From: Pedobacter frigidisoli
Lineage (GTDB): Bacteria > Bacteroidota > Bacteroidia > Sphingobacteriales > Sphingobacteriaceae
Assembly: GCF_004331675.1 (NCBI RefSeq)
Contig: NZ_SJSN01000014.1
Span: 1-64,000, forward strand
Direction: 5' to 3'
DNA length: 64,000 nt
Position 1 is the first letter of the stretch, and every line of letters starts with the position of its first letter. Position numbers and translations under genes: made by a program. Below, in pieces: positions 24,654 to 32,822 of this stretch. The notes under the pieces are model-generated. The model ran no database searches. It was not told where the DNA came from and was given only the letters and a program-made list of their open reading frames with translations.

Positions 24654-25001
24654 ATGAAATCTTTTAAGTTAGCAACCTTATATCTATTAGCACTTTTCAA
24701 CCTCGTGCACCTAGTTTTTATTGTATGGGCACCCTATGTTGGTTTCAAGTTGGTGATGGAAGGTATTTTTTCATACCCAATATATCACAGCAATGAGCTT
24801 TCGAGCTTGAGTGATATATCCAAGGCATTCTTAAATATGATCAGTACCCTATTTTATATTGGTAGCCTAATTTCTGTATTGACCATTGCATTTATGCGGA
24901 AAGTCTGGCTGAATACTCGGCTAACGTTGTCTATGCTGCTTACGCTAATTCCATTTGTTCTTATATTTATAAAAATCCTCTTCATCCCAACATCGTATTA
25001 G
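24654..25001 (+). CDS. Hypothetical membrane protein, 115 aa
   Basis: The protein has three likely transmembrane helices: ATLYLLALFNLVHLVFIVWAPY, ISTLFYIGSLISVLTIAFM and LTLSMLLTLIPFVLIFIKILF. A loop between the first two contains FKLVMEGIFSYPIYHSNELSSLSD. No family is recognised. The open frame starts at 24582, but the first 24 residues lack the character of the rest, and ATG at 24654 gives a short basic N-terminus (MKSFK) before the first helix. It is the only plus-strand gene in this accessory stretch. Confidence 0.55.
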   Translation: MKSFKLATLYLLALFNLVHLVFIVWAPYVGFKLVMEGIFSYPIYHSNELSSLSDISKAFLNMISTLFYIGSLISVLTIAFMRKVWLNTRLTLSMLLTLIPFVLIFIKILFIPTSY

Positions 25002-25445
25002 TACAGTTTAACCAAATGTTAATTCTCCTAGTCTTTGGATATTAGGAATAATAAGCTTCTACAGAATCAGTTTGAGAATAAGGTTTCAAATGTCAATTTT
25101 ACGTTTTGTAATGAATTGGCATGGCGATGGCGAAACTGTACATATAGAACTGCAAAGAAACTTCTGTTTTCAGTCTAAGTAAAAAATTATCAAAAAACGG
25201 TGGAATAATAATGGAGAATACAAGATTTAGCGCAAGCCAGATTTGTCGCACAAACCGAAATTTTTCTTTTTGCTTTAAAGCTTAATCAAAGCCAGATCAG
25301 CTAGGACAGTCTTTTTAAAGGAGGGAATAATGATAAGGCATAAAAAGGAAGGAGCAACCAATTGATCACCGATACAACTTGCCTATCTTCAAGCGATACG
25401 CTTGGCTTCAGAATCACCTCCGTTTTTACTGGTCTAGTAAGGCCG
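25002..25445. other. Intergenic stretch with two copies of the GGAATAATGATA element
   Basis: No gene is seen. It contains quasi-palindrome copy 2 (25187-25214, right half ending TAATGG) and a partial copy (25321-25336, GAGGGAATAATGATAA). Confidence 0.5.
25187..25214 (+). repeat. 28-bp quasi-palindrome, copy 2
   Basis: TTATCAAAAAACGGTGGAAT followed by AATAATGG. The first 24 positions match copy 4 at 27741 exactly; only the right end differs. Confidence 0.6.
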
Positions 25446-25652
25446 TTATAAAAAATCGGAGTCTTCTAAGCAAAATATTTCATCTACAGAGGTATTGAAG
25501 ACTCTTGCTATTTTTAATGCAAGTAAAGTTGAGGGTACATATTTTCCGATTTCGATGGAGTTTATAGTTTGTCGAGAGACACTTACCTTTTCTGCCAAAT
25601 TCGCCTGAGTATAGTTCCTTTTCGCTCGTTCAACTTTTAAGCTGTTAGTCAT
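25446..25652 (-). CDS. XRE-family helix-turn-helix regulator, 68 aa
   Basis: The compact protein is almost entirely one HTH domain: KVERAKRNYTQANLAEKVSVSRQTINSIEIGKYVPSTLLALKIARVFNTSVDEIF. This is the small Cro/CI-like regulator type often encoded next to a small membrane protein. The ATG at 25652 lies inside the end of the upstream membrane-protein gene (8-bp overlap), so they form a translationally coupled pair. The regulator probably represses its own operon. The frame is open further upstream but those residues belong to the overlapping gene. Confidence 0.88.
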   Translation of the reverse strand: MTNSLKVERAKRNYTQANLAEKVSVSRQTINSIEIGKYVPSTLLALKIARVFNTSVDEIFCLEDSDFL

Positions 25653-26022
25653 CGCCTTTATTTGTGCTAAAATAAAGTCTCGAGTAATAAGTGACGTTAG
25701 CAACGGCAAAAACCATTATTATGAAATGATTTATACTGGTCAACTCGTATGAAAAAATCTGCTGTTTAACTAATTCTGAACTAATCATTTTGAAAACGTA
25801 GCTAACTATGATCGCAAGATATATCGACGTCATCTTTAGACTAAGTAGGCGTTCATCCATTATTCTATCCCATGAAGTAAAAAGGGTAAACAATCCAAAA
25901 ATCAACACCTTTGCGCTTTCAGGTGATTTACTGATTATTGACATTGGAATTCCAATTGCAATTAGAAGAATACCTATGAACTTTTGATAATAGAGGACTT
26001 TGGTGAACATTTTAGTTGTCAT
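25645..26022 (-). CDS. Small membrane protein paired with the XRE regulator, 125 aa
   Basis: Four likely transmembrane helices are visible: YQKFIGILLIAIGIPMSII, AKVLIFGLFTLFTSWDRIM, LKMTSIYLAIIVSYVFKMI and INHFIIMVFAVANVTYYSRL. No family name can be given, but such proteins commonly precede a 68-residue XRE regulator in Firmicutes and Bacteroidetes. ATG at 26022 is preferred over the upstream start at 26070. The region just upstream contains TTATCTTTATTG and a related TGTCTTTATG, possibly the promoter and operator of the pair. Confidence 0.65.
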   Translation of the reverse strand: MTTKMFTKVLYYQKFIGILLIAIGIPMSIISKSPESAKVLIFGLFTLFTSWDRIMDERLLSLKMTSIYLAIIVSYVFKMISSELVKQQIFSYELTSINHFIIMVFAVANVTYYSRLYFSTNKGDD

Positions 26023-26112
26023 AATCTTTTTTATTTTCAATAAAGATAAGAAAAATTTACATAAAGACAAGCAAACTTTACAATATTATAAAAAATAATT
26101 AATAACTGCTAA

Positions 26113-26140
26113 TTATTAAAACACGGCGGAATAATGATAG
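26113..26140 (+). repeat. 28-bp quasi-palindrome, copy 3
   Basis: TTATTAAAACACGGCGGAAT followed by AATGATAG, same spacing as the other copies. A related sequence at 26240-26269 has inverted ends CTATCTT and AAGATAG around CAACGGAATA. Confidence 0.6.
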
Positions 26141-26349
26141 TACCAGCGGTCATCTTTCAAAAAACCAGAGAACTGTGATAAACGTTTAATACCTATATTG
26201 TCTTAGGAGTTTGGTACACAATAACGATACAAGCAAATTCTATCTTAAATTACAACGGAATAAAGATAGTGGCCTACATGGATATCTTCTTTTTTATATA
26301 ATCCTATCGCTAAAGAAAATGTATAGTACACACCCCTATATTTTGCGTG

Positions 26350-26979
26350 TTATTCATGTAGGCTCTTCGTTTCAAATTCAATGAGCTCTGCCAGATGAGC
26401 CTCGGATTTTTTTAAAGTCCTATCATATTCTGCGTAGGCTTTTCGGCTTAAAGCTATCATAAGCGAAAGTGCAACACAACCAACCAAACAAAAGATTGTT
26501 AACGCCTTATGGCTATCATACAATGAAAGGTTGTAAACAATTTTGATGAAAATAGGCACTATACTTAAACCCCATAATGCAACTATAAAGATGTCGTACT
26601 TAGCATTTGCGGCCAAATGAATCCTAAATTTGCAAATCGTCTTTTGTAATTGAACTATCGAATCATTATAATCAGGTTTTTCTATTGATAAATGAGATAT
26701 AAATGACCATAGCATTGCCATGCCACCTAATATCGCCGGTACGCTATATTCAATTGCTCCAATCATGAAAATAGCCATGCCAATTGATATAAGGCAATAA
26801 ATTAAGGCCATATTCCTCCCTAACAATGATATGTTGACAATCTTGCCAAATTCTCCGGTTGCATTCTCTATATTCATTTTCATCAATTGTGTGTTGTTAA
26901 GTTTTATTCTGCTATCTAAGTTTTTGTCATCTGCTTGCCAGAGAATTTTTAATTCGTCGAGTTCCATATAACTAGTCAT
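26350..26979 (-). CDS. Membrane protein, putative anti-sigma factor for the adjacent ECF sigma
   Basis: The 209-residue protein has a soluble N-terminal part (MELDELKILWQADDKNLDSRIKLN...) and four likely transmembrane helices (NMALIYCLISIGMAIFMIGA, VPAILGGMAMLWSFISHL, IFIVALWGLSIVPIFIKIV, ALTIFCLVGCVALSLMIAL). A basic/acidic C-terminal tail follows. Its ATG overlaps the end of the ECF sigma gene by eight bases. This position is the usual one for an anti-sigma factor; the N-terminal helical 'ELDELKILWQ' motif is common in Bacteroidetes proteins of this kind. The role is inferred mainly from context. Confidence 0.6.
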   Translation of the reverse strand: MTSYMELDELKILWQADDKNLDSRIKLNNTQLMKMNIENATGEFGKIVNISLLGRNMALIYCLISIGMAIFMIGAIEYSVPAILGGMAMLWSFISHLSIEKPDYNDSIVQLQKTICKFRIHLAANAKYDIFIVALWGLSIVPIFIKIVYNLSLYDSHKALTIFCLVGCVALSLMIALSRKAYAEYDRTLKKSEAHLAELIEFETKSLHE

Positions 26980-27475
26980 TTAATAAAGAAATGCTTTCTT
27001 TCAGTTTTCTTTTAATTCGGTTAATCTTAGTGCCCACATTTGTTTCTGTTAATCCAATGATTTCTGAGATTTCTTTATAGCTTTTATCTTCTAAATAAAG
27101 GATAATGATTGCTTTATTTAGTTCATCAAGCTTGTTTATAAATTTATACAAGAGCTGCGTTTTATAGATGTCCTCTTCAGTACAATTTTCTTCCTCGGAA
27201 ATTTGAAAGACAGCATCGTCATAAGGTTCATTAGTCTCCTTACGTTTCACATCTCTTCTATAATGCGATATGGCCACATTCAGAGCTATTTTGTATATCC
27301 ACGTAGATAACTTGAATTCCTGTTTATAGTTTTTAAATGACTTCCATAGTTGGATTATAATTTCTTGCTCAAGATCTTTCCTATCGTCCAAATTTCGGCA
27401 ATAAGAATAAGTCACCTTATACAGAAGTCTCTTGTGCTCATTTAAAATTCCAATAAACTGCTCTGTTTCTAACAC
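26972..27475 (-). CDS. ECF-type RNA polymerase sigma factor
   Basis: The 167-residue protein has the sigma-70 region 2 (YKVTYSYCRNLDDRKDLEQEIIIQLWKSFKNYKQEFKLSTWIYKIALNVAISHYRR) and region 4 (INKLDELNKAIIILYLEDKSYKEISEIIGLTETNVGTKINRIKRKLKE) joined by an acidic linker. It should direct RNA polymerase to a small regulon, kept inactive by the membrane protein encoded downstream with an 8-bp overlap. The start codon is GTG at 27475; no better in-frame start lies upstream. This is one of two sigma/anti-sigma pairs within 3 kb. Confidence 0.9.
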   Translation of the reverse strand: MLETEQFIGILNEHKRLLYKVTYSYCRNLDDRKDLEQEIIIQLWKSFKNYKQEFKLSTWIYKIALNVAISHYRRDVKRKETNEPYDDAVFQISEEENCTEEDIYKTQLLYKFINKLDELNKAIIILYLEDKSYKEISEIIGLTETNVGTKINRIKRKLKESISLLND

Positions 27476-27740
27476 TGAATTTAATTAATCTTCCAATTTA
27501 TTGTATTATTCGTTTTGAAAGCTGAAAAATCACAAGAATGGAAAGATTTATTTCAATAAGTGATTCATTACATCATTGGCGTTTTGAATAAAAGAGGATT
27601 GGAATCATATTTTTTGCCAAGATCAATCTCAAAATAATCAAAATATTATTTACTATAAAGTCGTAGCTATTGATCATGGGTTACTTTTTATGTAATCTCT
27701 ATGATCAGGTGATAAGTGCTGACTATTTTTCTTGGTTCAC

Positions 27741-27768
27741 TTATCAAAAAACGGTGGAATAATGATAA
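27741..27768 (+). repeat. 28-bp quasi-palindrome, copy 4
   Basis: TTATCA and TGATAA bracket AAAAACGGTGGAATAA, the same layout as copy 1. Confidence 0.6.
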
Positions 27769-27819
27769 GAGATTATAGCAAGACTTAAGAATTTTTTATA
27801 CACTGTTGAATCATCTAAA

Positions 27820-27957
27820 TCAAGGAGTAACCCAACCCATTTGGATTAGTTTTTCCATTGTTGGGTTAACACTTCCATCCATCGGCGCTAATGTTTTCGC
27901 AAAAGCTTGCGCTCCTTGTATGGTTTGCATTTTTGTAATCGCATCTTTTTTGCCATT
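27820..27957 (-). pseudogene. Relic of the C-terminal end of an RskA-type anti-sigma factor
   Basis: The minus strand translates as AITKMQTIQGAQAFAKTL, then APMDGSVNPTMEKLIQMG, ending at a TGA. This closely matches the last ~40 residues of the intact anti-sigma factor at 28299-29162 (AIVKMQTIQEAQAFAVTLEP, GGSVNPTMEKLTVMGG). A stop codon lies just upstream in frame, and no remainder of the gene is recognisable. It is a truncated duplicate or the leftover of a lost paralogue. A plus-strand open frame over the same bases (27806-28102) is a shadow. Confidence 0.8.
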
Positions 27958-28078
27958 TTATTTCAGTCTGTGGAGACATAGTCCATGTAGAAAGTGTTTT
28001 TCTCTTGAATTAAGATCCCCAGTCAAGCTGAGGATGACGATCGTTCGTTTAAGTTGGTCTTGTATTTTGCCCAGGGCA

Positions 28079-28170
28079 ACCTCATTGCTGCTTGTAAATT
28101 AAAAAGAGCAAGGTGGACATGGCCACAAATATTACCGAAGAAAAATCGGAGAATATTCTCATAAGGACGG
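28079..28170 (-). repeat. Dispersed repeat, family R2 (copy c)
   Basis: On the minus strand GAGAATATTCTCCGATT is followed by CTTCGGTAATATTTGTGG and, further on, AGCAGCAATGAGGTTGCC. The same blocks occur twice at 48.1-48.4 kb. Confidence 0.7.
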
Positions 28171-28240
28171 AAAATAAGAAAGTAAATGACAATCGGTTAG
28201 AACAACATGGATGAAAGCTTATCACCCAATAATTTCTACA

Positions 28241-28273
28241 AAAAAAAATCCCGACATGAAATTTGTCGGGATT
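28241..28273 (-). terminator. Rho-independent terminator after the RskA-type gene
   Basis: On the minus strand AATCCCGACA and TGTCGGGATT form a ten-base-pair stem followed by a run of eight or nine T. Confidence 0.9.
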
Positions 28274-28298
28274 AAATATCTTCTAAAACTCTTCCTAT

Positions 28299-29162
28299 TT
28301 AAACACCACCCATTACGGTAAGTTTCTCCATTGTTGGATTAACGCTTCCACCCATAGGTTCTAGTGTAACCGCAAAAGCCTGTGCTTCTTGTATGGTCTG
28401 CATTTTTACAATGGCTTCTTTAGCAGTTGAGTCGCTTTTACCAAACATACCCAAGCTTACAGGTTTACCATTAACCAAAGCCCATAATTGGTATTCGTGA
28501 GCTTCATCTGCCTTCGGTAAATCCATGGCTACGTAATTAATCAATACGCTTTTATCTTTTTTGTTCCAATAAACGTTCATTTTAGATTTCGGACTTATGG
28601 CTTGTCCAGCCATGCGAATCGTTGCCCATTCCTTACTATCGGCCATGGCAACCATATTATCTAAACCACTATTTTGGTATTCTAACTGACTTACTACACC
28701 AGCAAATTTTTGCTTATCAAGATTTAGACTCGCAATTTGGTCATGCGCATCGTTCAATTTGTTATAAGTAATGAATAATGCTGCAGTACTAATAACAAGT
28801 AAAGCAACACAAGCTACCAAGGCAAAACGTAATGTTCTAATATTTCCGTTACTGCTATCCAACCTTACAATTCTAGGTTCTTCTGAGTAAACGGGTTGTG
28901 GAGTAACATTTGTAATTTCATCCTCTCCAATAATTCCTAGTTTTTCAAATAATCTTGTTTCTACATCTGCAGATGGTTCAATTGCGTTTTGCATCGCATA
29001 TTGTTCCATAGCTTGCTCAATGGCTACTATCTCATCCTTAACCTCAGAGTTTTGAGATGCCATTTCCTCAACCTGCAACGTTTCTTCGGGCGATAAATCA
29101 CCTAAAACGTACAACTCAAGTACTCCAGATTCGATATATGCTTTTAAATTTTCCACGCTCAA
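28299..29162 (-). CDS. Anti-sigma factor, RskA/anti-sigma-K family
   Basis: The 287-residue protein has an N-terminal anti-sigma part (LKAYIESGVLELYVLGDLSPEETLQVEEMASQN), one transmembrane helix at about residues 110-128 (LRFALVACVALLVISTAALFI), a short coiled coil and a C-terminal RskA domain with QAISPKSKMNVYWNKKDKSVLINYVAMDLPKADEAHEYQLWALVNGKPVSLGMF. It should hold the upstream ECF sigma factor at the membrane and release it on an extracytoplasmic signal. It overlaps that gene by four bases (ATGA). A decayed copy of its C-terminus lies 340 bases downstream. Confidence 0.92.
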   Translation of the reverse strand: MSVENLKAYIESGVLELYVLGDLSPEETLQVEEMASQNSEVKDEIVAIEQAMEQYAMQNAIEPSADVETRLFEKLGIIGEDEITNVTPQPVYSEEPRIVRLDSSNGNIRTLRFALVACVALLVISTAALFITYNKLNDAHDQIASLNLDKQKFAGVVSQLEYQNSGLDNMVAMADSKEWATIRMAGQAISPKSKMNVYWNKKDKSVLINYVAMDLPKADEAHEYQLWALVNGKPVSLGMFGKSDSTAKEAIVKMQTIQEAQAFAVTLEPMGGSVNPTMEKLTVMGGV

Positions 29163-29710
29163 TTAAAACTCCTTCTCAATTCTATAATGGCCAATCGAAT
29201 ACGGGTTTTCACCGTTCCTAATGGCAGATTTAACTTTTCTGCGGCTTCCACATGAGTGTAGCCTTTATAATAAACTAAATCAAGAACTGCTTGTAAATCT
29301 GGTTTAAGATTCTCCACAAGTTGCTTAACCCCAAGAACATCGGGATTAAATGTAACCTTGTTTTGTTCATCAACGAAACTTACGTTATTTTCTATATCTT
29401 GGTTTTTGAGTGAATTCTTAAAATCCTTAGAACGCAATTTATCAATCGATAAGTTACGAGCTATATTCATCATCCATGTAAACAAACGTCCTTTGGTATT
29501 ATCGTAGTATGAGGCCGATTGCCAGATTTTTACAAACGTTTCCTGCAAAACATCTTCAGCCAGTTCTGTGTGCACAATTATACGAGAAATAACGCCATAC
29601 AGCGCAGATGAGTACATGCTGTACAGTGTTTTTAGTACCGCTGGATCTTTCGATTGCAGTGCTAGAACAAGTTCAGGCTCGGTTAGGGTTAATTTTTTTA
29701 ATGCAGTCAC
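29159..29710 (-). CDS. ECF RNA polymerase sigma factor (SigK-like)
   Basis: The 183-residue protein shows sigma region 2 (LYSMYSSALYGVISRIIVHTELAEDVLQETFVKIWQSASYYDNTKGRLFTWMMNIARNLSIDKLRS) and region 4 (LKPDLQAVLDLVYYKGYTHVEAAEKLNLPLGTVKTRIRLAIIELRR). Together with the RskA-type anti-sigma it forms a typical SigK-RskA module. The start codon is GTG at 29710, a few bases behind a TATCTTAG box, so the message is almost leaderless. The frame does not extend to a better start. Confidence 0.92.
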   Translation of the reverse strand: MTALKKLTLTEPELVLALQSKDPAVLKTLYSMYSSALYGVISRIIVHTELAEDVLQETFVKIWQSASYYDNTKGRLFTWMMNIARNLSIDKLRSKDFKNSLKNQDIENNVSFVDEQNKVTFNPDVLGVKQLVENLKPDLQAVLDLVYYKGYTHVEAAEKLNLPLGTVKTRIRLAIIELRRSFN

Positions 29711-29719
29711 TATTGGTTA

Positions 29720-29727
29720 CTAAGATA
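29720..29727 (-). promoter_or_regulatory. Promoter of the SigK-like gene (TATCTTAG, TTTTTTTGG)
   Basis: On the minus strand TATCTTAG approximates TAnnTTTG, with a TTTTTTTGG -33-like element about 18 bases upstream (29746-29754). The GTG start is nine bases past the box. Confidence 0.5.
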
Positions 29728-29823
29728 CAATACAGAACAATAAAACCAAAAAAATGTTTTAAAAACCTATTCCTATTGAGAATGCGATTTGTATAACATT
29801 TTTTTAATGATAGCAAAGACCAC

Positions 29824-30717
29824 CTAAGCTATTCCCTCAATCGGGAAAAGGTGCTTTTCTGCATGATATGAGGAACGAACCAATGGTCCACTTTCCACAT
29901 ACTTTAAGCCTTTGGCCATGCCAACTTCTTTGTACATTGCAAAAGTATCTGGATGAATCCAATCTATGACCGGGTGGTGATTTCGAGTGGGTTGCAAATA
30001 TTGCCCTAGCGTTAAAATATGAACACCGTTGGCAACTAAATCATCCATTGCCTCGAAAATATCCTCTTCAGTTTCGCCTAAACCAAGCATAATGCCTGTT
30101 TTAGTTCTCAAACCAAATTCCGAAATTCTTTTTAAAGCCTCCAAGCTTCTATCATATTTAGCTTGAATACGTACTTGTTTGGTTAAACGCTTAACGGTTT
30201 CCATATTGTGCGAAACCACTTCAGGTCTTTCCTCTAACACACGGTATAAATTATCCCACTGACCTCTAAAATCTGGTATCAAAGTCTCTAGCGTGGTAAT
30301 CGGACTTTCCCTGCGGATGGCCTGTAAGGTTTGAGCCCAAATAATAGAGCCGCCATCCTTTAAATCATCGCGATCTACCGAAGTAATTACGCAATGTTTA
30401 ACGCCCATTAATTTTACCGAACTGGCAATTCTGTTAGGTTCGTCAACATCAACCGCTAAAGGGCGACCAGTTGCAACCGCACAGAAAGAGCAACTTCGAG
30501 TACAGATGTTTCCTAAAATCATGAAAGTTGCCGTACCTGCACCCCAACATTCACCCATATTTGGGCAATTTCCACTCTCGCAAATGGTGTGGAGCTTGTG
30601 CGTATCAACCAAACTGCGTACTTGCGCATATTCTTTCCCAACAGGCAATTTCACACGTAACCAATCTGGTTTACGCTTAACTTCAGTCACAGCAGGTACT
30701 ACCGGTAAATCAATCAT
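29824..30717 (-). CDS. lipA: Lipoyl synthase
   Basis: The 297-residue radical-SAM enzyme inserts two sulfurs into protein-bound octanoyl groups to make lipoyl cofactor. Both iron-sulfur sites are visible: the auxiliary cluster CESGNCPNMGEC (C-x4-C-x5-C) and the SAM-binding CTRSCSFC (C-x3-C-x2-C). The C-terminal GPLVRSSYHAE contains the conserved serine ligand. Other typical stretches are HCVITSVDRDDLKDGGS and HNMETVKRLT. Length is normal. No lipB is adjacent. It is followed downstream by the SigK module after 110 bases. Confidence 0.97.
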   Translation of the reverse strand: MIDLPVVPAVTEVKRKPDWLRVKLPVGKEYAQVRSLVDTHKLHTICESGNCPNMGECWGAGTATFMILGNICTRSCSFCAVATGRPLAVDVDEPNRIASSVKLMGVKHCVITSVDRDDLKDGGSIIWAQTLQAIRRESPITTLETLIPDFRGQWDNLYRVLEERPEVVSHNMETVKRLTKQVRIQAKYDRSLEALKRISEFGLRTKTGIMLGLGETEEDIFEAMDDLVANGVHILTLGQYLQPTRNHHPVIDWIHPDTFAMYKEVGMAKGLKYVESGPLVRSSYHAEKHLFPIEGIA

Positions 30718-31294
30718 AATACAAAGTTAAGGATTAGGATTGAAATGTGGCAACGTTGAAATGTTTGGAGGTTGTAATAATATGGTTAATTGCTTTATTT
30801 GGTAAATCAGTTGTTGAATTGTTTGATTGTTGAATTGGTAACCGTTAACTGAAAATTGCAAATTGCGAACTGAAAACTGAATACTGCCAACTGATTAGGA
30901 AAGGTACCGCATTGCGAATGGCTTTGGTTCGGCCCCGTCTTTCCGCTATATCTTTTATTGTTGTGAAAAACAACATAAAAGGATGCCGCTTCAATACGGC
31001 TTAGGTGGGTAAGGTTATGTAAGAAACAACGTTGAAGTGTAATCCGACTCACGAAGTTTTGGTGGGATAAGTGTTAGGAAACTTCGTAAGTCTATAAATT
31101 TAATGATCAAGTAATTAGCTAAACTTTCGTAGTTCCCTTTCACTCTTGGTCTTTGGAACTTGGTAGGTTAAATTCACTCTTTTTCTGTGTCTTCTGCGTT
31201 TCCGTGGCAAAACTCTCTTCGCAATCCAAATGTTTAAGAAAAATCATAAGCCTAAGATTACAATTTTAAACGTTTCAACTTTCTAACTTAATCT
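30718..31294. other. Intergenic region with composite repeats
   Basis: No gene is seen. From 30804 to 30895 there is AT-rich low-complexity sequence with runs such as AACTGAAAATTGCAAATTGCG and GAACTGAAAACTG. A composite R1 repeat with a second hairpin follows (30898-31080). At about 31185-31210 lies TCTGCGTTTCCGTGGCA, a short dispersed repeat that recurs in inverted form at 56.85-57.04 kb. Confidence 0.6.
30898..31080. repeat. Composite dispersed repeat, family R1 (copy b) plus ACGAAGT hairpin
   Basis: Starts GGAAAGGTAC, continues CCGTCTTTCCGCTATAT, a hairpin unique to this copy (CTTTTATTGTTG / CAACATAAAAG), GGATGCCGCTTCAATACGG, then ACGAAGTTTTGG...GGAAACTTCGT. The copy at 51.81-51.96 kb has the same order with a different central hairpin. 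Confidence 0.75.
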
Positions 31295-31302
31295 TACATT
31301 TG
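31295..31302 (+). promoter_or_regulatory. -7 box (TACATTTG) for cysS
   Basis: TACATTTG ends four bases before the ATG at 31307, so transcription should start at or one base before the start codon. Confidence 0.6.
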
Positions 31303-31306
31303 CAAT

Positions 31307-32767
31307 ATGAATACTGGCTTACAGCTTTATAATACGCTTTCACGTAAAAAAGAATTATTTCAACCCTTAAATGCGCCCAATGTTGGGATGTATGTTTGCG
31401 GTCCTACAGTTTATAGCGATGTGCATTTAGGCAATTGTCGCACTTTTATCTCTTTCGATTTAATTTTTCGTTACTTAAAATATTTGGGTTTCAAGGTTCG
31501 TTATGTACGAAATATCACCGATGCAGGCCATTTAGAGGGTGATAGGGATGAGGGCGATGATAAGTTTGCAAAACGAGCGAAGTTGGAGCAATTAGAGCCC
31601 ATGGAAATTGTGCAGAAATATACGCTAGGTTTCCATGATGTATTGCGCTTGTTTAATACTCTGCCACCAAGCATCGAACCTACTGCAACGGGACACATCA
31701 TCGAGCAGATTGAAATGATTAAGGTTATCATCAACAACGGCTACGGTTATGAAGTTGGTGGTAATGTTTATTTTGATGTAGAAAAATACAGCAAGGAATA
31801 TAATTACACCATTCTTACCAATAGAAACCTTGAGGATATGCTGAACAATACCCGCGAATTGGGTGGTCAGGATGAGAAACGAGGCCGATTGGATTTTGCC
31901 CTTTGGATAAAGGCAAAACCAGAAACCTTAATGCAATGGCAATCGCCGTGGGGCTTGGGTTTCCCAGGTTGGCACATCGAATGTTCGGCAATGAGTGCTA
32001 AATATTTAGGAGCCGAATTTGATATTCATGGCGGTGGGATGGATTTGGCTGCAACGCACCATACCAATGAAATTGCACAATCTGAAGCCTGCAGCCATAA
32101 ACAGCCAGCTCGCTATTGGATGCATACCAATATGCTTACGGTGAACGGTACGCGGATGTCTAAATCGGCGGGAAATGGCTTTCTACCTCATGAGCTTTTT
32201 ACTGGTGAACATCCACTTTTAAGAAAGGGATATAGCCCAATGACAGTAAAGTTTTTCATGTTGCAGGCACATTATCGTAGTACCTTAGATTTTTCTAACG
32301 ATGCGCTCGATGCTTCAGAAAAGGGTTTTCGTCGTTTAATGTCTGCCATTAGCTTATTGGATAAATTGTCGGTTTCCGAGCAAAATGATTTTGATATTGA
32401 TGCGCTTAAAGTGAATTGCATTAACGCAATGAACGATGATTTTAACAGTCCGATATTAATTGCAGAGCTATTTGAAGCGGTTAGGATTATCAATACGGTT
32501 TACGATGGTAAAGGCAAAATCTCCGCAGAATCTTTAGAAAAGCTGAAGGTATTAGTTAACGATTTCGTTTTCGATATTCTTGCATTAAAGGATGAAGATG
32601 CAGGCAGTAACGATTTGAGTGGTATTTTGGATATGGTAATTAATCTGCGTACAGAAGCTAAGGCAAACAAGGATTATGCTACTTCTGATAAAATCCGTAT
32701 TGGATTACAGGATTTGGGCATTCAGCTTAAGGATGGTAAAGAGGGTACAACTTGGAATAAAGCTTAG
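31307..32767 (+). CDS. cysS: Cysteinyl-tRNA synthetase
   Basis: The 486-residue class I synthetase charges tRNA-Cys. It has the HIGH-type motif in PTVYSDVHLGNCRTF, zinc-binding residues in MYVCGPTVY, HIECSAMS and ATHHTNEIAQSEA, and the KMSKS motif as RMSKSAGN. A C-terminal helical domain ends in KIRIGLQDLGIQLKDGKEGTTW. Length is typical. The start is fixed by the standard N-terminus and by a promoter box directly in front. It is followed 55 bases later by an M28 peptidase gene in the same direction. Confidence 0.98.
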   Translation: MNTGLQLYNTLSRKKELFQPLNAPNVGMYVCGPTVYSDVHLGNCRTFISFDLIFRYLKYLGFKVRYVRNITDAGHLEGDRDEGDDKFAKRAKLEQLEPMEIVQKYTLGFHDVLRLFNTLPPSIEPTATGHIIEQIEMIKVIINNGYGYEVGGNVYFDVEKYSKEYNYTILTNRNLEDMLNNTRELGGQDEKRGRLDFALWIKAKPETLMQWQSPWGLGFPGWHIECSAMSAKYLGAEFDIHGGGMDLAATHHTNEIAQSEACSHKQPARYWMHTNMLTVNGTRMSKSAGNGFLPHELFTGEHPLLRKGYSPMTVKFFMLQAHYRSTLDFSNDALDASEKGFRRLMSAISLLDKLSVSEQNDFDIDALKVNCINAMNDDFNSPILIAELFEAVRIINTVYDGKGKISAESLEKLKVLVNDFVFDILALKDEDAGSNDLSGILDMVINLRTEAKANKDYATSDKIRIGLQDLGIQLKDGKEGTTWNKA

Positions 32768-32822
32768 GCTGGAGTCAGAAGTCTTGAGTCGCTAGTCCAT
32801 AGCAAAATACAAATTTGAAAGA

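Larger units (their letters stand above)
27476..28298. other. Non-coding accessory stretch with relics and repeats
   Basis: No intact gene is seen. It holds quasi-palindrome copy 4 (27741-27768), a decayed anti-sigma fragment (27820-27957), a GATCC..GCTGAGGATGACGATCG repeat at about 28014-28041, a repeat of family R2 (28079-28170) and the terminator of the next gene (28241-28273). Confidence 0.7.

Noticed and set aside
27806..28102. 98-codon plus-strand frame
   Set aside because: It overlaps the minus-strand anti-sigma relic and repeats; the relic explains its conservation better.
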